From the NCBI RefSeq assembly GCF_037890675.1, contig NZ_CP149574.1, positions 806,001 through 870,000 on the forward strand: a stretch of 64,000 nucleotides of DNA. Direction: 5' to 3'. Source of the stretch: Methylovirgula sp. 4M-Z18 (GTDB lineage: Bacteria; Pseudomonadota; Alphaproteobacteria; Rhizobiales; Beijerinckiaceae). The notes under the pieces were generated by a model, which did no database searches, was not told the DNA's origin, and saw only the letters and a list, made by a program, of their open reading frames with translations. A program made the position numbers and the translations under genes. This document shows, piece by piece, positions 36,726-47,005 of the stretch; the stretch's first letter is position 1; each line of letters opens with the position of its first letter.

Positions 36726-37868
36726 TCAATTGCCCTTCGCACGGCCGAGCAGACGGGCCATTTCCTCTTCCAGCGAATCGATCAGTTCGTCGTTCGTGGG
36801 TTCCGGCGGCGGCGCTTTTACCGGCGGCGCGACAGGCGGCGCGGTCCGCACAGGTTGCGGCGCGGTGCGTGCCGGAGGTGGCGGCAAGGCCGGCTTGGCC
36901 GCTGCAGGCGGCGGCGGCACGGAGCGGGGAGGTGCGCCAGTGGGTGAGGCGACGGGCGTCGTCACGGCGCGCGGCGTTGTTACCGGCCGCGGCGAGAAGA
37001 TCGGCGGGGCGTTGGACGCTCCTGACCCGAGCGGCGGCAAGGTCGGAGACCGCAGCGGCTGCAATGGCGGCAAGGGCGGGAGCGGCGGCAGGCCCGGCTT
37101 CGCCGCCGGTGACGTTGCCTTTACCGGTGCAACCTCCGGCGCCGGCTTCGGCACTTCGACTTTGGGGGCTTCGCGCGGCGCGTCCACCTTTGGCTCGGGC
37201 ACCTCTATCTTTTCTGTCTTTGGCACCTCTATTTTTGGCGCCTCGGGCTTAGCGGATTCGGTTTTGGTGGGTTCGGGATTCGGCTCATCAAAGACCGGTT
37301 CTGCCATCCGTACCTGCCGGACCGGGAGCGCAACGGGTGGGGCCGGCACAGCCGACAAGTCCTGATTGCGCTGCGCGACAAAGGCCGGCAGCGGCGGCAT
37401 AGCCGGGGCAGGGTCCGGGTCGGGCGTTTTGACGTGCGGCACGATCGGCGGCGGCGGCAGCGGCGCCGGTTCTTCGTTCTGGTTCGCAGCCGAGGCGAGC
37501 GGCACGCGCGGCGACATTGCGGCGGCGAGCGACGGATCGACCTTCTCGACCTTTTCGCGCGCCGGGTTTTGGGCGCGAATGATGTCGGTCTCGATCACCA
37601 AATCGGTATGCTTGCCGATCATGATGAGATGTTCGGTATTGTCGCGCCGGACGATCACCAATTGCCGCTCACGGTCAAGATCGTAGGCATCGACGACGCC
37701 GAGCCGCGGCTGCCGTCCGCGCGCGGCGCCGCGCACCCTCACGCCGGAGCCGAAGAAAGAGCGATACAAAACCATCAAGATGGCGACGACCACCACTGCC
37801 GCCACAACGAGAGCAACGGCGAGATAGATGTAGCTTCCGTTAAAGAAGCCGAGCAAACCCTGTAACAA
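36726..37868 (-). CDS. FliO-like membrane protein with proline-rich tail
   Basis: A 380-residue protein starting at a TTG behind GGGGGA. One membrane helix (about 12-36) is followed by a FliO-like domain: GRQPRLGVVDAYDLDRERQL and VRRDNTEHLIMIG. The remaining two thirds is a Pro/Ala/Val-rich low-complexity region, ending in an acidic helix (DELIDSLEEEMARLLGRAKG). FliO helps assemble the flagellar export gate. No other flagellar gene is nearby, and similar proteins are annotated this way in Hyphomicrobiales, so a flagellar role is uncertain. Confidence 0.7.
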   Translation of the reverse strand: MLQGLLGFFNGSYIYLAVALVVAAVVVVAILMVLYRSFFGSGVRVRGAARGRQPRLGVVDAYDLDRERQLVIVRRDNTEHLIMIGKHTDLVIETDIIRAQNPAREKVEKVDPSLAAAMSPRVPLASAANQNEEPAPLPPPPIVPHVKTPDPDPAPAMPPLPAFVAQRNQDLSAVPAPPVALPVRQVRMAEPVFDEPNPEPTKTESAKPEAPKIEVPKTEKIEVPEPKVDAPREAPKVEVPKPAPEVAPVKATSPAAKPGLPPLPPLPPLQPLRSPTLPPLGSGASNAPPIFSPRPVTTPRAVTTPVASPTGAPPRSVPPPPAAAKPALPPPPARTAPQPVRTAPPVAPPVKAPPPEPTNDELIDSLEEEMARLLGRAKGN

Positions 37869-38092
37869 AACGCGTCCCCCGACACGGCGCCATGCGACCG
37901 AAAGCGCCTTATCTTAGCACAGCGGCCCCGCGAGGCACGGCCAAGGTTAAACGATGGTTAACACCCTTATAGCAAAAAAGCGAGAAGTCGGGCTGTGGAC
38001 AGATCCTGGGAAATGCCTCAGGCCTTCCGACGCGCCCTTGCCTGATCCGGTCAAAAGCCTAAAGCTGCCAAAACACGTCAGAATATGGATGA

Positions 38093-40597
38093 ATGTCTGC
38101 AAAGATGAAGGACCCCGCCGCCCTGCATAATATCGATGAGACCGAACGGCCGGGCCATTTGGGTTTGCTCATCCTGCTCTTGCTGCTCGTGGTCGGCGCG
38201 ATCGCCGGCACGCGGTTCCTGCCGCCCGATTATGCCTTCGCCCCGGCGCTCGGCCTTCTGGTGCTGATGGCTTTTGCCGGCGTGTTTTTCGTCATCGCTT
38301 ACGGGCTTGGCGGGCTGCAATCCGCCGGGAAAAGCCGGCGCCCCGATATGACGCGGCTGATCGCCGATACGACCGGCGAGGCGCTGTTGGCGATGGACGG
38401 CGAGACCCAGGTTCTCTACGCCAATGCCGCCTATCGCGATCTCGCCCATGCCGAGGACACGGCGGATCTGCCAACGATCGAGCGGCTGTTTGCCCATCCC
38501 GATGCGGCTGAGGCGATCTACCGCCTCGCGCAAGCGGCGCGCGAGCGCAAGAGCCGCAGCGAAGAGGTGCGCCTCTCTCCGGCTTTGAAGGCCGCGCGCG
38601 GCCCAGCCTGGTATCGCATTGCGGTCCGGCCGCTCGACGGGCTTGCCGCCAAACGCGCGGTTGTGTGGAGCGTCAATGACGTGACCGGCGACCGCGACCG
38701 GCAGGAAAACGTCTTTCTCGAATTGCAGCACGCGATCGACTATCTCGATCACGCGCCGGCCGGCTTTTTCTCGATCGAACCGGACGGCCGCATTTCCTAT
38801 ATCAATGCGACGCTGGCCCATTGGCTCGACCATGATTTGGCGCAGGTCGGCACCGGCGGCTTGACGCTCACCGACCTGATGCCGCGCGAGGCGGCGGCGC
38901 GACTGCTGCAGGCGCCAGGCAATGAGCCGGAGCAATTCGACCTCGACTTGCGGCGGCGCAACGGCTCCGATTTCCCCGCGACGCTGCGGCACAGCGTGTC
39001 CTACGGCAAGGACGGCACGCCCCGCGCCTCGCGCACGCTCGTGCTGCCGCGCCAAGCCGTGGCGGCGGCTGCGCCCCAGGATCTGCAGGCGGCGGAATCG
39101 CGCTTTGCCCGCTTCTTCAATCTCACGCCGATGGCGATCGCCTCGCTCGATCAAGAGGGCCGCATCGTCAGCTCCAATCCGTCGTTCGCGCGTCTCTTTC
39201 CCGCGCTCGTCAAAGGCCAGACGCCTTTGGCTGCCGTGGTCGCGGAACGCGATCGCGCGGCGGTGGAACAGGCATTGCAACAAGCGGCGCAGGGCTCGAG
39301 CGGCCTCGCACCGGTCGATGCCGCGCTCGACGGCGAGAGCGGCAAGGCGTTTCGCTTCTTTCTCTCGTCCGGAGAGGGCGTGCACGGCGCGGCCGTCACG
39401 CTCTGCGCGCTCGACACGACCGAACAGCGCACCCTGCAGGAGAATTTCGCGCAGAGCCAGAAGATGCAGGCGATCGGCCAATTGGCCGGCGGCGTCGCGC
39501 ATGATTTCAACAATGTCCTGACCGCCATCATCGGCTATTCCGATCTGCTCCTGGCCAAGTATCGGCCGACCGATCCGTCCTTTCAGGACATCATGCAGAT
39601 CAAGCAGAACGCCAATCGCGCGGCAGGCCTGGTGCGGCAATTGCTCGCCTTCTCGCGCCGCCAGACGCTACGGCCGCACGTGCTGCAACTCGGCGATGTG
39701 TTGAGCGAATTGCAGATGATGCTGACGCGGCTCGTCGGCGAAAAGATCAATCTCGACGTCAAGCATGGGCGCGATTTGTGGCTGGTCAAAGCCGACGTTA
39801 ACCAGCTCGAACAGGTCATTCTCAATCTCGTTGTCAATGCGCGCGATGCGCTGCCGCAAGGCGGGCGCATTCAGTTGCGTACATCGAATGTCGCGGCGGC
39901 GGATTGCGCGCCTTACATGGCGCAGGACAAATCGCTGAGCGACGCCGATTATGTGCTGATCGAGGTCGAGGACGATGGCGCCGGCATTCCGGCCGACATT
40001 CTGCCGAAGATCTTCGAACCGTTCTTCACCACCAAGGAAGTTGGCAAGGGCACGGGCCTTGGTCTGTCCATGGTCTACGGCATCGTGAAGCAGACCGGCG
40101 GCGTCGTGTCCTGCGACTCGGTCGTCGGACGCGGCACGGTCTTCCGCATTTTCCTGCCGCGCTATGTGCCGCTGGAGAATGACCAGGAGACGAAAAAGGA
40201 GACGGCGAAGGCCGCCGCCGCCGACCTGACCGGACGCGGCACAATTCTGCTGGTCGAAGACGAAGAGGCGGTTCGTGCCTTCGGCGCGCGGGCGCTGTCC
40301 TCGCGTGGCTATACGGTGCTCGAGGCGGGCTCCGGCGTCGAGGCGCTGGAGGTGCTGGCGGGGGCGGGCGGCAAGATCGATCTCATCGTCTCCGACGTCG
40401 TCATGCCGGAAATGGACGGCCCGACCATGCTTGGCGAGATCCGCAAGCAGGGCATCACCGCGAAGGTGATTTTTGTCTCCGGCTATGCGGAAGACGCGTT
40501 CGCCAAGAACCTGCCGCAAGGTGAGGATTTCGGCTTCCTGCCGAAGCCGTTCACCCTGAAGCAGATGATCGAGGCGGTGAAAGGCGCGATGGGGTGA
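38093..40597 (+). CDS. cckA: Hybrid histidine kinase CckA
   Basis: An 834-residue cell-cycle hybrid kinase. Two membrane helices (about 23-70) are followed by PAS-type sensor regions to about residue 455. The HisKA domain has H470 in [14 protein letters not shown], the ATPase domain has [12 protein letters not shown] and DDGAGIP plus [18 protein letters not shown], and the C-terminal receiver has D768 in [12 protein letters not shown]. CckA feeds phosphate through ChpT to CtrA, the master cell-cycle regulator. The domain order and length fit. It is transcribed alone and followed by a REP-like palindrome. Confidence 0.94.
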   Translation: MSAKMKDPAALHNIDETERPGHLGLLILLLLLVVGAIAGTRFLPPDYAFAPALGLLVLMAFAGVFFVIAYGLGGLQSAGKSRRPDMTRLIADTTGEALLAMDGETQVLYANAAYRDLAHAEDTADLPTIERLFAHPDAAEAIYRLAQAARERKSRSEEVRLSPALKAARGPAWYRIAVRPLDGLAAKRAVVWSVNDVTGDRDRQENVFLELQHAIDYLDHAPAGFFSIEPDGRISYINATLAHWLDHDLAQVGTGGLTLTDLMPREAAARLLQAPGNEPEQFDLDLRRRNGSDFPATLRHSVSYGKDGTPRASRTLVLPRQAVAAAAPQDLQAAESRFARFFNLTPMAIASLDQEGRIVSSNPSFARLFPALVKGQTPLAAVVAERDRAAVEQALQQAAQGSSGLAPVDAALDGESGKAFRFFLSSGEGVHGAAVTLCALDTTEQRTLQENFAQSQKMQAIGQLAGGVAHDFNNVLTAIIGYSDLLLAKYRPTDPSFQDIMQIKQNANRAAGLVRQLLAFSRRQTLRPHVLQLGDVLSELQMMLTRLVGEKINLDVKHGRDLWLVKADVNQLEQVILNLVVNARDALPQGGRIQLRTSNVAAADCAPYMAQDKSLSDADYVLIEVEDDGAGIPADILPKIFEPFFTTKEVGKGTGLGLSMVYGIVKQTGGVVSCDSVVGRGTVFRIFLPRYVPLENDQETKKETAKAAAADLTGRGTILLVEDEEAVRAFGARALSSRGYTVLEAGSGVEALEVLAGAGGKIDLIVSDVVMPEMDGPTMLGEIRKQGITAKVIFVSGYAEDAFAKNLPQGEDFGFLPKPFTLKQMIEAVKGAMG

Positions 40598-40600
40598 GGT

Positions 40601-40624
40601 CCTTCTCCCGCTCGCGGGAGAAGG
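40601..40624. repeat. REP-like palindrome after cckA
   Basis: A perfect 11-bp inverted repeat (CCTTCTCCCGC, 2-base centre, GCGGGAGAAGG), four bases after the cckA stop. Related palindromes occur at 46951 and 63097, so this is one copy of a dispersed family. It may also work as a transcript end. Confidence 0.7.
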
Positions 40625-40747
40625 GACCCGCGCCGCTTAAAATCCGGGCAGCGGCGCTGCTCTTTTGCTATTTGACAAACCACGGCAACCCAAAGAGATT
40701 GTCGCGCCGGGCATTCTCGCTCATGGCATATTGGTTTGAGGAATGCG

Positions 40748-41767
40748 TTGCTGAAGATTGCGCAACGGCTTGGGACGTTCTTAGGCTCGCTTATTCTGAC
40801 CTTTCTCGGGCTGACGGCGGTGACGTTCGTGATCGGGCGGTTCATTCCGATCGACCCCGTGCTGGCGCTCATCGGCGACAAAGCGACGCCCGAACTCTAC
40901 GAGAGAACCCGCCTCGCCATGGGGCTCGATCATTCGATCCCCGTGCAATATTACATCTATCTCAAAAAGGTTCTCGTCGGCGATTTCGGCGTGTCGATCG
41001 TGACCTCGCAGCCGGTGCTCGACGACCTGATCCATTTCTTCCCCGCGACGCTGGAACTCGCCACCATCGCCACCCTGATCGGCGTCTTCATCGGTGTGCC
41101 GGCCGGCGTGCTCGCGGGCGCGCGCAAGGGCTCGTGGATGGATCAAGCGGTGCGCGTGCTCGGGCTTCTGGGCTATTCGGCACCGGTCTTCTGGCTTGGC
41201 CTCGTGGCGCTCGCCTTGTTCTACGGCAAGCTCGGCTGGGTGAGCGGCCCGGGCCAGCTCGATGTTGCCTATGACGATATCGTCACCAATCACACCGGCA
41301 TGCTCCTGATCGACAGCGCGATCGACGGCGAATGGGACGTGTTCCGCAATGCGTTCGGCCATCTCGTTCTGCCTGCGTGTCTGCTTGGTTATTATGCGCT
41401 TGCCTATATTGCGCGCATGACCCGCAGTTTCGTCATCGAGCAATTGGCGCAGGAATATGTGACGGCCGCCCGCATCAAGGGCCGCTCGTTCTGGGGTGCG
41501 GTGTGGCGCCATGCCTTCCCCAACATCTGCGTTCCGCTGATCACCGTGATCGGCCTCTCCTATGCGCAATTGCTGCAGGGCTCGGTGCTGACCGAGACGG
41601 TTTTTGCATGGCCCGGCATCGGTTTCTACATCACCCATTCGCTGTTCCACGCCGATATGAACGCGGTGCTCGGCGGCACGCTGGTTGCCGGTGCGCTGTT
41701 CATCGGCATCAATCTGTTCTGCGACTTTCTCTACAAGTTCGTCGATCCGAGGCTGCGCGTCTCATGA
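40748..41767 (+). CDS. Dipeptide/oligopeptide-type ABC permease, DppB type
   Basis: A 339-residue permease with six membrane helices. The start is a TTG, behind GAGGA; another TTG 12 bases earlier is possible. FPATLELATIATLIGVFIGV and the EAA loop (AQEYVTAARIKGRSFWGAVW) are family features. It pairs with the next gene, overlapping it by 4 bases, to form the channel. The substrate could be peptides or, given the GH31 gene downstream, oligosaccharides. The frame is complete. Confidence 0.9.
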   Translation: MLKIAQRLGTFLGSLILTFLGLTAVTFVIGRFIPIDPVLALIGDKATPELYERTRLAMGLDHSIPVQYYIYLKKVLVGDFGVSIVTSQPVLDDLIHFFPATLELATIATLIGVFIGVPAGVLAGARKGSWMDQAVRVLGLLGYSAPVFWLGLVALALFYGKLGWVSGPGQLDVAYDDIVTNHTGMLLIDSAIDGEWDVFRNAFGHLVLPACLLGYYALAYIARMTRSFVIEQLAQEYVTAARIKGRSFWGAVWRHAFPNICVPLITVIGLSYAQLLQGSVLTETVFAWPGIGFYITHSLFHADMNAVLGGTLVAGALFIGINLFCDFLYKFVDPRLRVS

Positions 41768-42690
41768 GCACGTCCTCTGCCGTTCAAACTCCCGTGTCGT
41801 GGCGGCAATGGCTGCTCACCAACACGCCGGCCTCGCGACGCCAGGCGGTGCTTGGCAATCTCTATCGCGGCGCCGCGGCCATCTGCACCAATCCGACCGG
41901 GCTTGCCGGCGTCATCGTGATCGCGATCCTGATCTTCCTCGCCGCTTTCGCACCACTGCTCGCCGGTCACAGCGATCCCTATACGCAGAATCTCGCCGCG
42001 CGCCTCTCGCCGCCAAGCGCCGCCCATTGGTTCGGCACGGACGAGCTTGGCCGCGAGATCTATACGCGCACGCTCTATGGCGCGCGGGTGACGCTTGGCA
42101 TCGTCGTTCTGGTCTCGGTCATCATCGCGCCCATCGGCCTCATCATTGGCGTGGTCGCCGGCTACATGGGCGGCTGGGTCGATATCGTGTTGATGCGCAT
42201 CACCGATGTGTTTCTCGCCTTTCCGCAGCTCATTCTGGCGCTCGCCTTCGCCGCCGCGCTCGGGCCTGGCATCGAGAATGCGGTGATCGCGATCTCGCTC
42301 ACCTCCTGGCCGCCCTATGCCCGCATCGCCCGCGCCGAGGCGGCCTCGGTCGCCAAAAGCGATTTCATCGCTGCGGCGGTGCTGCAGGGCGCTTCGACCT
42401 GGCGGATCGTGCTGCGCCATATCGTACCGCTGTGCATCTCGTCGCTGATCATCCGCCTGACCCTCGACATGGCCGGCATCATTGTCGTCGCCGCCGGCCT
42501 TGGCTTTCTCGGCCTCGGCGCGCAGCCGCCGATGGCCGAATGGGGTGCGATGGTGTCGAGCGGGCGCGACGTGGTGATCGACGCCTGGTGGGTCTCGACC
42601 ATTCCGGGCATTGCGATTCTCGTCGTGAGCCTGGGCTTCAATCTTCTCGGGGACGGGTTGCGCGACGTGTTCGATCCGAAAAACACATGA
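41764..42690 (+). CDS. Dipeptide/oligopeptide-type ABC permease, DppC type
   Basis: A 308-residue permease starting at an ATG that overlaps the DppB-type stop (ATGA). The N-terminal cytoplasmic part leads into helices from about 45, then HWFGTDELGREIYTRTLYGA, which is the standard DppC/OppC motif. The EAA loop is near ARAEAASVAKSDFIAAAVLQ. It forms a heterodimer with the DppB-type protein. Its stop overlaps the next start (ATGA). Confidence 0.92.
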   Translation: MSTSSAVQTPVSWRQWLLTNTPASRRQAVLGNLYRGAAAICTNPTGLAGVIVIAILIFLAAFAPLLAGHSDPYTQNLAARLSPPSAAHWFGTDELGREIYTRTLYGARVTLGIVVLVSVIIAPIGLIIGVVAGYMGGWVDIVLMRITDVFLAFPQLILALAFAAALGPGIENAVIAISLTSWPPYARIARAEAASVAKSDFIAAAVLQGASTWRIVLRHIVPLCISSLIIRLTLDMAGIIVVAAGLGFLGLGAQPPMAEWGAMVSSGRDVVIDAWWVSTIPGIAILVVSLGFNLLGDGLRDVFDPKNT

Positions 42691-43529
42691 GCGGCAGCGG
42701 CTCCCTTCTCGAGGTCGCGGATCTCAACGTTGCCTTTCCAAGCGAAGGCGGTCTCTTTCACGCGGTGCGCGGCGTGTCCTTCTCGCTCGGGCGCGAGCGC
42801 CTCGGCATTGTCGGCGAGTCGGGTTCCGGCAAATCGACGACCGGCCGCGCCATCCTTGGCCTGATCCCGAAACCCGGCCAGGTCCGCGCCCGCACGTTGC
42901 GGCTCGGCCATCGCAATCTCGCCGACATGAATGAGACCGCCTGGGGCAAGATCCGCGGCCGGCATATTTCGATGGTGATGCAGGACCCGAAATATTCGCT
43001 CAATCCGGTGATGAAGGTCGGCGTGCAGGTGCAGGAAGCCTATCGGCTGCACCACCGCACGACGCGCAAAGACGCGCAAAAGCGCGCGATCGCCATGCTC
43101 GATGCGGTGAAGATCCGCGATCCTGACCTGGTCTATCACCTTTATCCGCACCAGATCTCCGGCGGCATGGGCCAGCGCGCGATGATCGCGATGATGCTGA
43201 TCTGCGAGCCGGAACTGCTGATCGCCGACGAGCCGACCTCCGCGCTCGACGTCACCGTGCAGAACGACGTTTTGCGCATCATGGACGATCTGGTGCGCGA
43301 GCGCGGCATGGGCCTGATTTTCATCAGCCACAATCTCACCGTCGTCTCGAGTTTCTGCGATCGGGTACTGGTGATGTATGGCGGCCGCGTGGTCGAGGAA
43401 TGTATCGCGACCGAATTGCATCAGGCCAAGCACCCTTACACCCGCGCGCTGCTGCAGGCCGCGCCATCTTTGAGCGAGCCCAAACTTGAGCTCACAACCG
43501 TCACGCGTGATCCGTCATGGCTGGATTGA
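42687..43529 (+). CDS. ABC transporter ATPase, DppD type
   Basis: A 280-residue ATPase. Walker A GESGSGKST is at 43-51, the signature reads ISGGMGQRAMIAMML, and Walker B LLIADEPTSALDVTVQ follows. The C-terminal HPYTRALLQAAPSL extension is typical of peptide-type importers and normally leads to a small Fe-S-like cysteine region, which is absent here. It overlaps the DppC-type gene by 4 bases and the DppF-type gene by 13 bases. Confidence 0.92.
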   Translation: MSGSGSLLEVADLNVAFPSEGGLFHAVRGVSFSLGRERLGIVGESGSGKSTTGRAILGLIPKPGQVRARTLRLGHRNLADMNETAWGKIRGRHISMVMQDPKYSLNPVMKVGVQVQEAYRLHHRTTRKDAQKRAIAMLDAVKIRDPDLVYHLYPHQISGGMGQRAMIAMMLICEPELLIADEPTSALDVTVQNDVLRIMDDLVRERGMGLIFISHNLTVVSSFCDRVLVMYGGRVVEECIATELHQAKHPYTRALLQAAPSLSEPKLELTTVTRDPSWLD

Positions 43530-44275
43530 TCGAGCTTGCTCACCTCTCGGTGAGTTTCCAGGTCGGCGGCCGCGTCATCCGCGCGGTGCACGATGTCTCG
43601 TTCGCGGTTGCGGCTGGTGCGACTTTCGGCATCGTCGGTGAATCCGGTTCGGGCAAATCGACCGTGCTGAAAGCGATTGCCGGGCTGGTGCAAGCGGATG
43701 CGCCCGCGATCCGCATCAAGGGCCAAATGGTCGCGCAAAAGCGCAGCAAAGCCGACCGCCGCCTGATGCAATTCGTCTTCCAGGATCCGTATGGTTCGCT
43801 GCATCCGCGCCAGACGGTCGACGATATTTTGCGTGAGCCGCTGGAGATCCACGGGCTTGGCGACGCTGGGACGAAGGTCGCGGCAGCCTTGAGCGAAGTG
43901 GGCCTCGGGCCGCTCCATCGTTTCCGCTTTCCGCATCAATTGTCGGGCGGTCAACGGCAGCGCGTGTCGATCGCCCGAGCGCTGATCCTGAAACCCTCGA
44001 TCCTCCTGCTCGACGAGCCGACCTCGGCGCTCGACGTGTCCATTCAGGCGGAAATCCTCAATCTGATCGCGCGGCTGCGGCGCGAATATCAGCTCACCAG
44101 CATTCTCGTGAGCCACGATCTGAGCGTGATCGCGCACATGTGCGAACGCGTGGCGGTGATGCGGCACGGTGAATTGATTGAAATCGTCGATGTGGCTAAC
44201 CTGCGCGCCGGCATCGTTCAAGAAGCCTATACGCGGGATTTGCTGCGCTCCAGCGAAGGTTACGTCCGACTGTAG
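43517..44275 (+). CDS. ABC transporter ATPase, DppF type
   Basis: A 252-residue ATPase that pairs with the DppD-type subunit. Walker A GESGSGKST is at 41-49, the signature is LSGGQRQRVSIARALILKP, and Walker B is LLLDEPTSALDVSIQ. It begins 13 bases before the DppD-type stop and closes the four-gene overlapping set. A 177-base gap separates it from the DUF2270 gene. Confidence 0.92.
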   Translation: MAGLIELAHLSVSFQVGGRVIRAVHDVSFAVAAGATFGIVGESGSGKSTVLKAIAGLVQADAPAIRIKGQMVAQKRSKADRRLMQFVFQDPYGSLHPRQTVDDILREPLEIHGLGDAGTKVAAALSEVGLGPLHRFRFPHQLSGGQRQRVSIARALILKPSILLLDEPTSALDVSIQAEILNLIARLRREYQLTSILVSHDLSVIAHMCERVAVMRHGELIEIVDVANLRAGIVQEAYTRDLLRSSEGYVRL

Positions 44276-44452
44276 CGGATGCACCTCCGACGCGCGGCTC
44301 GGACCGTCTCGGTATCGGCAACGGGCTGAAAATCTTGCCTATTTTGTTAGCAAACCTGTGGCACAGAGGGGCGTTTTGGATTAGGTTTCAAGCCTCACCA
44401 TCTCCTGGCGGCCGGCCGGCACGCCAGGCCCTATAAGTATTGGCATGGCACC

Positions 44453-45169
44453 ATGCTGAGGCGCACAGAAGAAGAAAACGAATTGCCGGATTTGAGCGCA
44501 GCCGAATTGGGGGTGGTGGCGCATCTCTATCGCGGCGAGGTGTATCGCGGCACGGCCTGGCGTTCGCGTCTCGACAACACCACCAATTGGTCGATCGTGA
44601 CCATGGGCATCGCGCTCTCCACCACGTTTTCGTCCCGCGATGCGACGGCCCTGCCGCTCATCCTCATCGGCCTGCTGCTCGCGGTGTTTCTCGGCGTCGA
44701 GACCCGCCGCTATCGCTACTATGCGGTCTGGACGGCGCGGGCCCGCTATATGGAGACCCATCTCTTCGCCCCGCTCCTGAGCGGCGGGCGGCAGGATCCC
44801 CGCTGGCGCACGACGCTCGCGGCGGAATATATGCACCCCAACCATTTCATCAGCCTGTTCGGCGCCGCGGGCCGCCGCGTGCGCAGCACCTATATCTGGA
44901 TCATCGGGATTCAGACCTTCGCCTATTTCGGGAAACTCGCGGTTCACCCGGAAATGGCGACCCGTTTCAGCGAATTTGTCGAGCGCGCGACGGTCGGGCC
45001 GATTCCGGGTTGGGTCGTTCTGTGCTGCGGCCTCGTTTACAATCTCGGCTGGATCGCGCTGGCCGTCGCGAGCTTCTTTTATGACCAGCATCTGCACCAA
45101 AAGCATGCGACCGACGACGACCCAGTGCTGTTTGCCTCGCTGAAAGGCAACTCGTTTCGCGGCGAGTAA
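44453..45169 (+). CDS. DUF2270 membrane protein
   Basis: A 238-residue protein of the DUF2270 family. The cytoplasmic start (ELGVVAHLYRGEVYRGTAWR) precedes two helices near 50-80. A loop with RRYRYYAVWTARARYMETH follows, then two more helices near 145-165 and 185-205. The family function is unknown. It sits between the transporter membrane and ATPase genes and their binding-protein gene, a position that could mean a role with that transporter or simple insertion. Confidence 0.87.
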   Translation: MLRRTEEENELPDLSAAELGVVAHLYRGEVYRGTAWRSRLDNTTNWSIVTMGIALSTTFSSRDATALPLILIGLLLAVFLGVETRRYRYYAVWTARARYMETHLFAPLLSGGRQDPRWRTTLAAEYMHPNHFISLFGAAGRRVRSTYIWIIGIQTFAYFGKLAVHPEMATRFSEFVERATVGPIPGWVVLCCGLVYNLGWIALAVASFFYDQHLHQKHATDDDPVLFASLKGNSFRGE

Positions 45170-45341
45170 TTTGTCTCCACGACCAAGCCATCTCGATGGT
45201 GCAGCCGACATATGCAGCGGCCTTGAACGCCTCGATTAAGTCCGCAGGAGGAGTAGCAAAGATCGCGTGGACGTGCTCTATTATTTATTATTTGCACACA
45301 AAGGGATGGCCCCCGGTGGCCGTGATGACGAGGAGGCTGAC

Positions 45342-46928
45342 TTGATACAGAGACTCAAATGGGCGCTGGTCGCCGGAACGTTTTTGAGCGTCGTGGCAGT
45401 GGCGCATGCGGAGACCCCGGCCGATACTTTGGTGATCGCCAAGAATATCGACGACATCATTTCGCTCGACCCGGCCGAGGCCTATGAACTCAGCGGCGTC
45501 GAGGTCGACGCCAATCTCTATGACCGTATCATGCGCTTCGATCCGACCGACATCACCAAGCTCGTTCCGGGCGCGGCGGAGAGCTATACGGTGAGCGATG
45601 ACGGCAAGACCATCACCTTCAAGATGCGCAAGGGATTGAAGTTTGCCTCCGGCAATCCGCTCACCGCGCATGACGCCGCGTATTCGCTGCAGCGGGTCGT
45701 GAAACTCGATAAGAACCCCGCCTTCCTGATCGAGCAATTGGGCTGGACCAAGGACAATGTCGATCAACTCGTCACGGCGCCCGACGACGAGACGCTGAAA
45801 GTCACCAGCGCCGTGGATTATTCGCCCTCGCTCGTGCTCGCGCTGCTCTCCTCGATCGTCGGCTCGGTCGTCGATCAGAAAGTCGTTGCGTCCCATGAGG
45901 CGAACGGCGATTTCGGCAATGGCTGGCTAAAGAACAATTCGGCGGGCTCGGGCGCCTATGTGCTGAAGGGCTGGAAGCCGAATGAAACGGTGTCGCTGCA
46001 GTCGAACCCCGACTATCGCGGCGGCGCGCCGGCGATGAAGCGCGTGATCATCCGCCACATTCCTGAACCCTCCGCCCAGCGCCTTCTGCTCGAAAAGGGC
46101 GATGTCGATATCACGCGCGATCTCACCAACGATCAGATCACCGGCCTTACCGGCAACAAGGATGTGACGACGAGCGTGGTGCCACAGACGACGCTCGAAT
46201 ATGTCGGCCTCAATGTGAAGACGCCGCAATTGCAGAATCCGAAAGTGCGTCAGGCGCTGCGCTATCTCGTCGATTACAACGGCATGACGAATTCGTTCCT
46301 GAAGGGCACCGCGCAGGTGCATCAATCCTTCTGGCCGTCGAACCAATGGGCCTCGCTCGACGACAATCCCTACACGTTCGATCCGGCCAAGGCCAAGTCG
46401 CTGCTTGCCGATGCCGGTTATCCCAACGGCTTCGAGATCACGCTCGATGCGCCGAGTTCCTCGCCCTATATCGACATCGCCCAATCGATTCAGGCGACGA
46501 TGGCGCAAGGCGGGGTGAAGGTGACGATCATTCCCGGCGAACAGAAAGCCTTGCTGACGAAATATCGCGCACGCCTGCATCAGATGCTCTTGGTCTATTG
46601 GGGTCCGGATTATGCCGACCCGCACACCAATGCGACCGGCTTTGTCCATAATCTCGACAATTCCGACACGGCGAAAGAGAAGCTGTTGGCCTGGCGCAAT
46701 TCGTGGGACATTCCGGAATTGTCGAAGGCGACTGACGCCGCGGCGCTGGAGCGCGATACCGAGAAGCGCAAGCAGATGTATCTCGATCTGCAGCGCAAGG
46801 TGGAAGACGACAGCGCCTTCATCATCATGTTCCAGCAGACCAAGGAGTTGGCCGAGCGCGCCAACGTGAAGAACTTCGTCTGGGGCCCGTCTGCCGACGT
46901 CGTGTACTATAATCTCGTGACCAAATAA
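45342..46928 (+). CDS. Periplasmic binding protein of the Dpp/Opp-type transporter
   Basis: A 528-residue SBP_bac_5 family protein. The TTG at 45342 is chosen because GAGGAGG lies just upstream, and translation from it gives a clear signal peptide (basic start IQRLKW, core ALVAGTFLSVVAVA, cleaved after AHA). AAESYTVSDDGKTITFKMRK is the family hallmark, and QNPKVRQALRYLVDYNG lies in the second lobe. It delivers a ligand to the DppBCDF-type membrane parts. The family binds peptides, nickel or oligosaccharides; the ligand is unknown. Confidence 0.9.
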   Translation: MIQRLKWALVAGTFLSVVAVAHAETPADTLVIAKNIDDIISLDPAEAYELSGVEVDANLYDRIMRFDPTDITKLVPGAAESYTVSDDGKTITFKMRKGLKFASGNPLTAHDAAYSLQRVVKLDKNPAFLIEQLGWTKDNVDQLVTAPDDETLKVTSAVDYSPSLVLALLSSIVGSVVDQKVVASHEANGDFGNGWLKNNSAGSGAYVLKGWKPNETVSLQSNPDYRGGAPAMKRVIIRHIPEPSAQRLLLEKGDVDITRDLTNDQITGLTGNKDVTTSVVPQTTLEYVGLNVKTPQLQNPKVRQALRYLVDYNGMTNSFLKGTAQVHQSFWPSNQWASLDDNPYTFDPAKAKSLLADAGYPNGFEITLDAPSSSPYIDIAQSIQATMAQGGVKVTIIPGEQKALLTKYRARLHQMLLVYWGPDYADPHTNATGFVHNLDNSDTAKEKLLAWRNSWDIPELSKATDAAALERDTEKRKQMYLDLQRKVEDDSAFIIMFQQTKELAERANVKNFVWGPSADVVYYNLVTK

Positions 46929-46950
46929 GCTCTGCCAGAGCCATGATCAT

Positions 46951-46980
46951 CCTTCTCCCACGCGCAAGCGTGGGGGAGGG
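46951..46980. repeat. REP-like palindrome between binding protein and GH31 genes
   Basis: A 13-bp stem (CCTTCTCCCACGC with GCGTGGGGGAGGG, two G-T pairs, 4-base loop) between two convergent genes. It shares the CCTTCTCCC arm with the copies at 40601 and 63097 and may serve as a bidirectional transcript end. Confidence 0.65.
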
Positions 46981-47005
46981 ACGTGCTCCGAGATACTGCC
47001 TCGTT

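Noticed and set aside
41332-41763. A longer N-terminus for the DppC-type permease
   Set aside because: The extension is antisense-like shadow of the DppB-type gene in another frame; the ATG at 41764 overlaps the DppB-type stop in an ATGA, as in the rest of the operon.
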